From an uncultured Eubacteriales bacterium (GTDB lineage: Bacteria > Bacillota > Clostridia > TANB77 > CAG-508): DNA of 23,537 bases. Positions 22,675-23,537 of the stretch are shown one piece after another (positions within the stretch are counted from its first letter, which is position 1; every line of letters begins with the position of its first letter). The stretch lies in NCBI GenBank assembly GCA_905203305.1, contig CAJKVH010000015.1:1-23537 (forward strand), given 5' to 3'. The notes beneath the pieces were generated by a model. It had not been told where the DNA came from. It ran no database searches and worked only from the letters and a program-made list of their open reading frames with translations. Position numbers and translations under genes: made by a program.

Positions 22675-23013
22675 ATGAAAGATATGAATAAAGATAATGC
22701 TAACAAACATATTGGCAAAATATGCCAACAATATAGGCTAAAAAATAACCTAACACAAAATCAAGTGGCAGAATTAACAGGCTTAGAACCAAGACACATA
22801 AGCCAAATAGAAAGAGGAATGTCAAAAGGAAGTATTGATACATTAATAAAACTATGTAATGCTTACCAAATCACGCCTGATATTATTTTATATGATCTAT
22901 TAGATGATGATATAAAAAATTCAGTTTCGATTTATGATGAAAAATTCAAAAAATTAAGTAAAAGAGATAAAGACAGTATATTACATTTTATAGACTATTA
23001 TTTATCAAGATAA
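22675..23013 (+). CDS. XRE-family (HTH_3) transcriptional regulator
   Basis: This is a 112-residue protein from the ATG at 22675, which follows AGGA with 8-nt spacing; an in-frame ATG 27 codons upstream has no Shine-Dalgarno. A helix-turn-helix of the Cro/C1 type spans about 12-70. The order is IGKICQQYRLKNNLTQNQVA, then ELTGLEPRHISQIERG with the family's typical Q-x-x-x-A and S-Q-I-E-R-G pattern, then a final IDTLIKLCNAYQITPDIIL. The C-terminal part (about 75-112) is short, charged and helical (KRDKDSILHFIDYYLSR), as in small single-domain regulators. No metabolic partner is adjacent, so its target may be its own promoter or distant genes. Such solitary regulators are also common in mobile-element remnants. 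Confidence 0.88.
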   Translation: MKDMNKDNANKHIGKICQQYRLKNNLTQNQVAELTGLEPRHISQIERGMSKGSIDTLIKLCNAYQITPDIILYDLLDDDIKNSVSIYDEKFKKLSKRDKDSILHFIDYYLSR

Positions 23014-23016
23014 AAT

Positions 23017-23056
23017 AAAAACTTATAAACATAGCAATGCTAATTTATAAGTTTTT
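23017..23056. terminator. Bidirectional terminator between XRE and DUF6809-like genes
   Basis: A 13-bp stem, AAAAACTTATAAA (23017-23029) with TTTATAAGTTTTT (23044-23056). Its loop itself contains a small TAGC/GCTA stem (23032-23042). A T-run follows on the plus strand and an A-run on the other side. Confidence 0.85.
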
Positions 23057-23059
23057 TTA

Positions 23060-23323
23060 TTATATCTTTTTTAATTCTTCTCCATATTTTAAGCCTAAAG
23101 AAAAGCTAAAAGCAAAGTAAAATTCTTCTGTTTTATAAAATAATTGTACAATTTCATCAAACTGTTTCTTTTGCTGTTCAGACAAAGTCTGTTCTAATTC
23201 TTCCATAGAATCAGTAAGCCTAAGATATTCCTTTTTAAAATTTTTATTTTCCTTTAAAATCGGTATTTTTTGTTCAACAAAATTACTAATAAATTTAAAA
23301 TCATTGTTAGCAAATATCTCCAT
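23060..23323 (-). CDS. Small DUF6809-like protein
   Basis: This is an 87-residue protein from the ATG at 23323. An upstream in-frame GTG at 23332 overlaps the AAGGGG Shine-Dalgarno and is not used. It is all-helical and charged: KEYLRLTDSMEELEQTLSEQ, then a stretch with FDEIVQLFYKTEEF, then FAFSFSLGLKYGEELKKI. This two- to three-helix pattern with a final G-x-K/R-x-G/A segment resembles the DUF6809 family of small Firmicute proteins often found in accessory DNA. The function is unknown. It faces the XRE gene and lies between that gene and a tRNA. Confidence 0.6.
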   Translation of the reverse strand: MEIFANNDFKFISNFVEQKIPILKENKNFKKEYLRLTDSMEELEQTLSEQQKKQFDEIVQLFYKTEEFYFAFSFSLGLKYGEELKKI

Positions 23324-23483
23324 AATTTTCACCCCTTAATTTTAATATGTGATAATAGACAAAATTAATACATTAGAATAAAAATTAAAAGATATAAAAA
23401 ACAAAAGATAGACATAATTAAGATATTAAATATAATTTGAAAAATAAAAATACAATTAAAAATTAATTTACGAAATAAAAAGT

Positions 23484-23537
23484 TGGTGCACCAGGAGGAA
23501 TTCGAATCCCCGACCTCTCGGTTCGTAGCCGAGTGCT
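23484..23537 (-). tRNA. tRNA-Arg (anticodon ACG), 3' part; 5' end outside window
   Basis: On the minus strand the visible part carries the anticodon arm CTCGG, loop CTACGAA, CCGAG (anticodon ACG at 23524-23526), variable loop AGGTC, T-arm GGGGA-TTCGAAT-TCCTC, acceptor strand CTGGTGC, discriminator A, and an encoded CCA end at 23484-23486. ACG is read as tRNA-Arg(ICG), which decodes CGT, CGC and CGA but not CGG. The gap 23324-23483 upstream of its 3' end shows no gene, only AT-rich sequence. Confidence 0.93.

Noticed and set aside
22675..23537. An integrated element ending at the tRNA-Arg 3' end
   Set aside because: The XRE and DUF6809-like genes next to a tRNA suggest it, but I found no integrase and no second copy of the tRNA 3' sequence in the window by eye.
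1..23537. CRISPR arrays, rRNA genes and insertion sequences
   Set aside because: I saw no regularly spaced repeats, no rRNA-like high-GC stretch and no transposase in any frame.

Overview
The window is very AT-rich. Arginine is written almost only as AGA, Shine-Dalgarno sites are strong AGGAGG-like, and promoters are clean sigma-A type. The gene set (DnaD/DnaI-type loaders, DUF975, Tex, a YkpA/YbiT-like ABC-F, DUF6809-like) points to a low-GC Firmicute, probably an uncultured gut-type member of Clostridia. This is inference from gene content and codon use, not a lineage assignment.

Layout. (1) 2-2680, plus strand: the 3' end of a VirB6/TrbL-like membrane protein and a small PrgI/TcpE-like membrane protein, then a DnaD-domain protein overlapping a DnaI/DnaC-type helicase loader. 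(2) 2725-6597: a CapA-like protein (minus), an ABC-F ATPase (plus) and a DUF975 membrane protein (minus), separated by bidirectional terminators and a divergent promoter. (3) 6785-10119, plus: Tex, followed by a REC-HD-GYP response regulator. (4) 10150-16370, minus: a one-module NRPS (condensation, adenylation, carrier, reductase) whose reading frame breaks inside the condensation domain, followed 19 nt later by a multi-pass sensor histidine kinase. The kinase gene converges on the REC-HD-GYP gene. (5) 16529-19918, plus: an envelope set made of an HtrA-like protease, a secreted alpha/beta hydrolase and an LPSTG-anchored surface protein. (6) 19953-22565, minus: an FHA-FHA-ABC transporter fusion behind a decayed pilin-like gene remnant. 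(7) 22675-end: an XRE-type regulator, a small DUF6809-like protein and the 3' part of a tRNA-Arg(ACG).

The most interesting region is the NRPS/kinase/HD-GYP neighbourhood. The NRPS would load one amino acid (my hand-read specificity code is DAFWLGGTFK, valine-like) and release it reductively as an aldehyde. Its operon partner is a membrane kinase with an extracytoplasmic sensor region, and the nearest response regulator is a c-di-GMP phosphodiesterase type. A small-molecule signalling loop is a testable inference. The single-base frame break in the NRPS, at a rare CGG codon in the loop of an 8-bp hairpin, must be resolved first: it could be an assembly error, a pseudogene or programmed +1 frameshifting.
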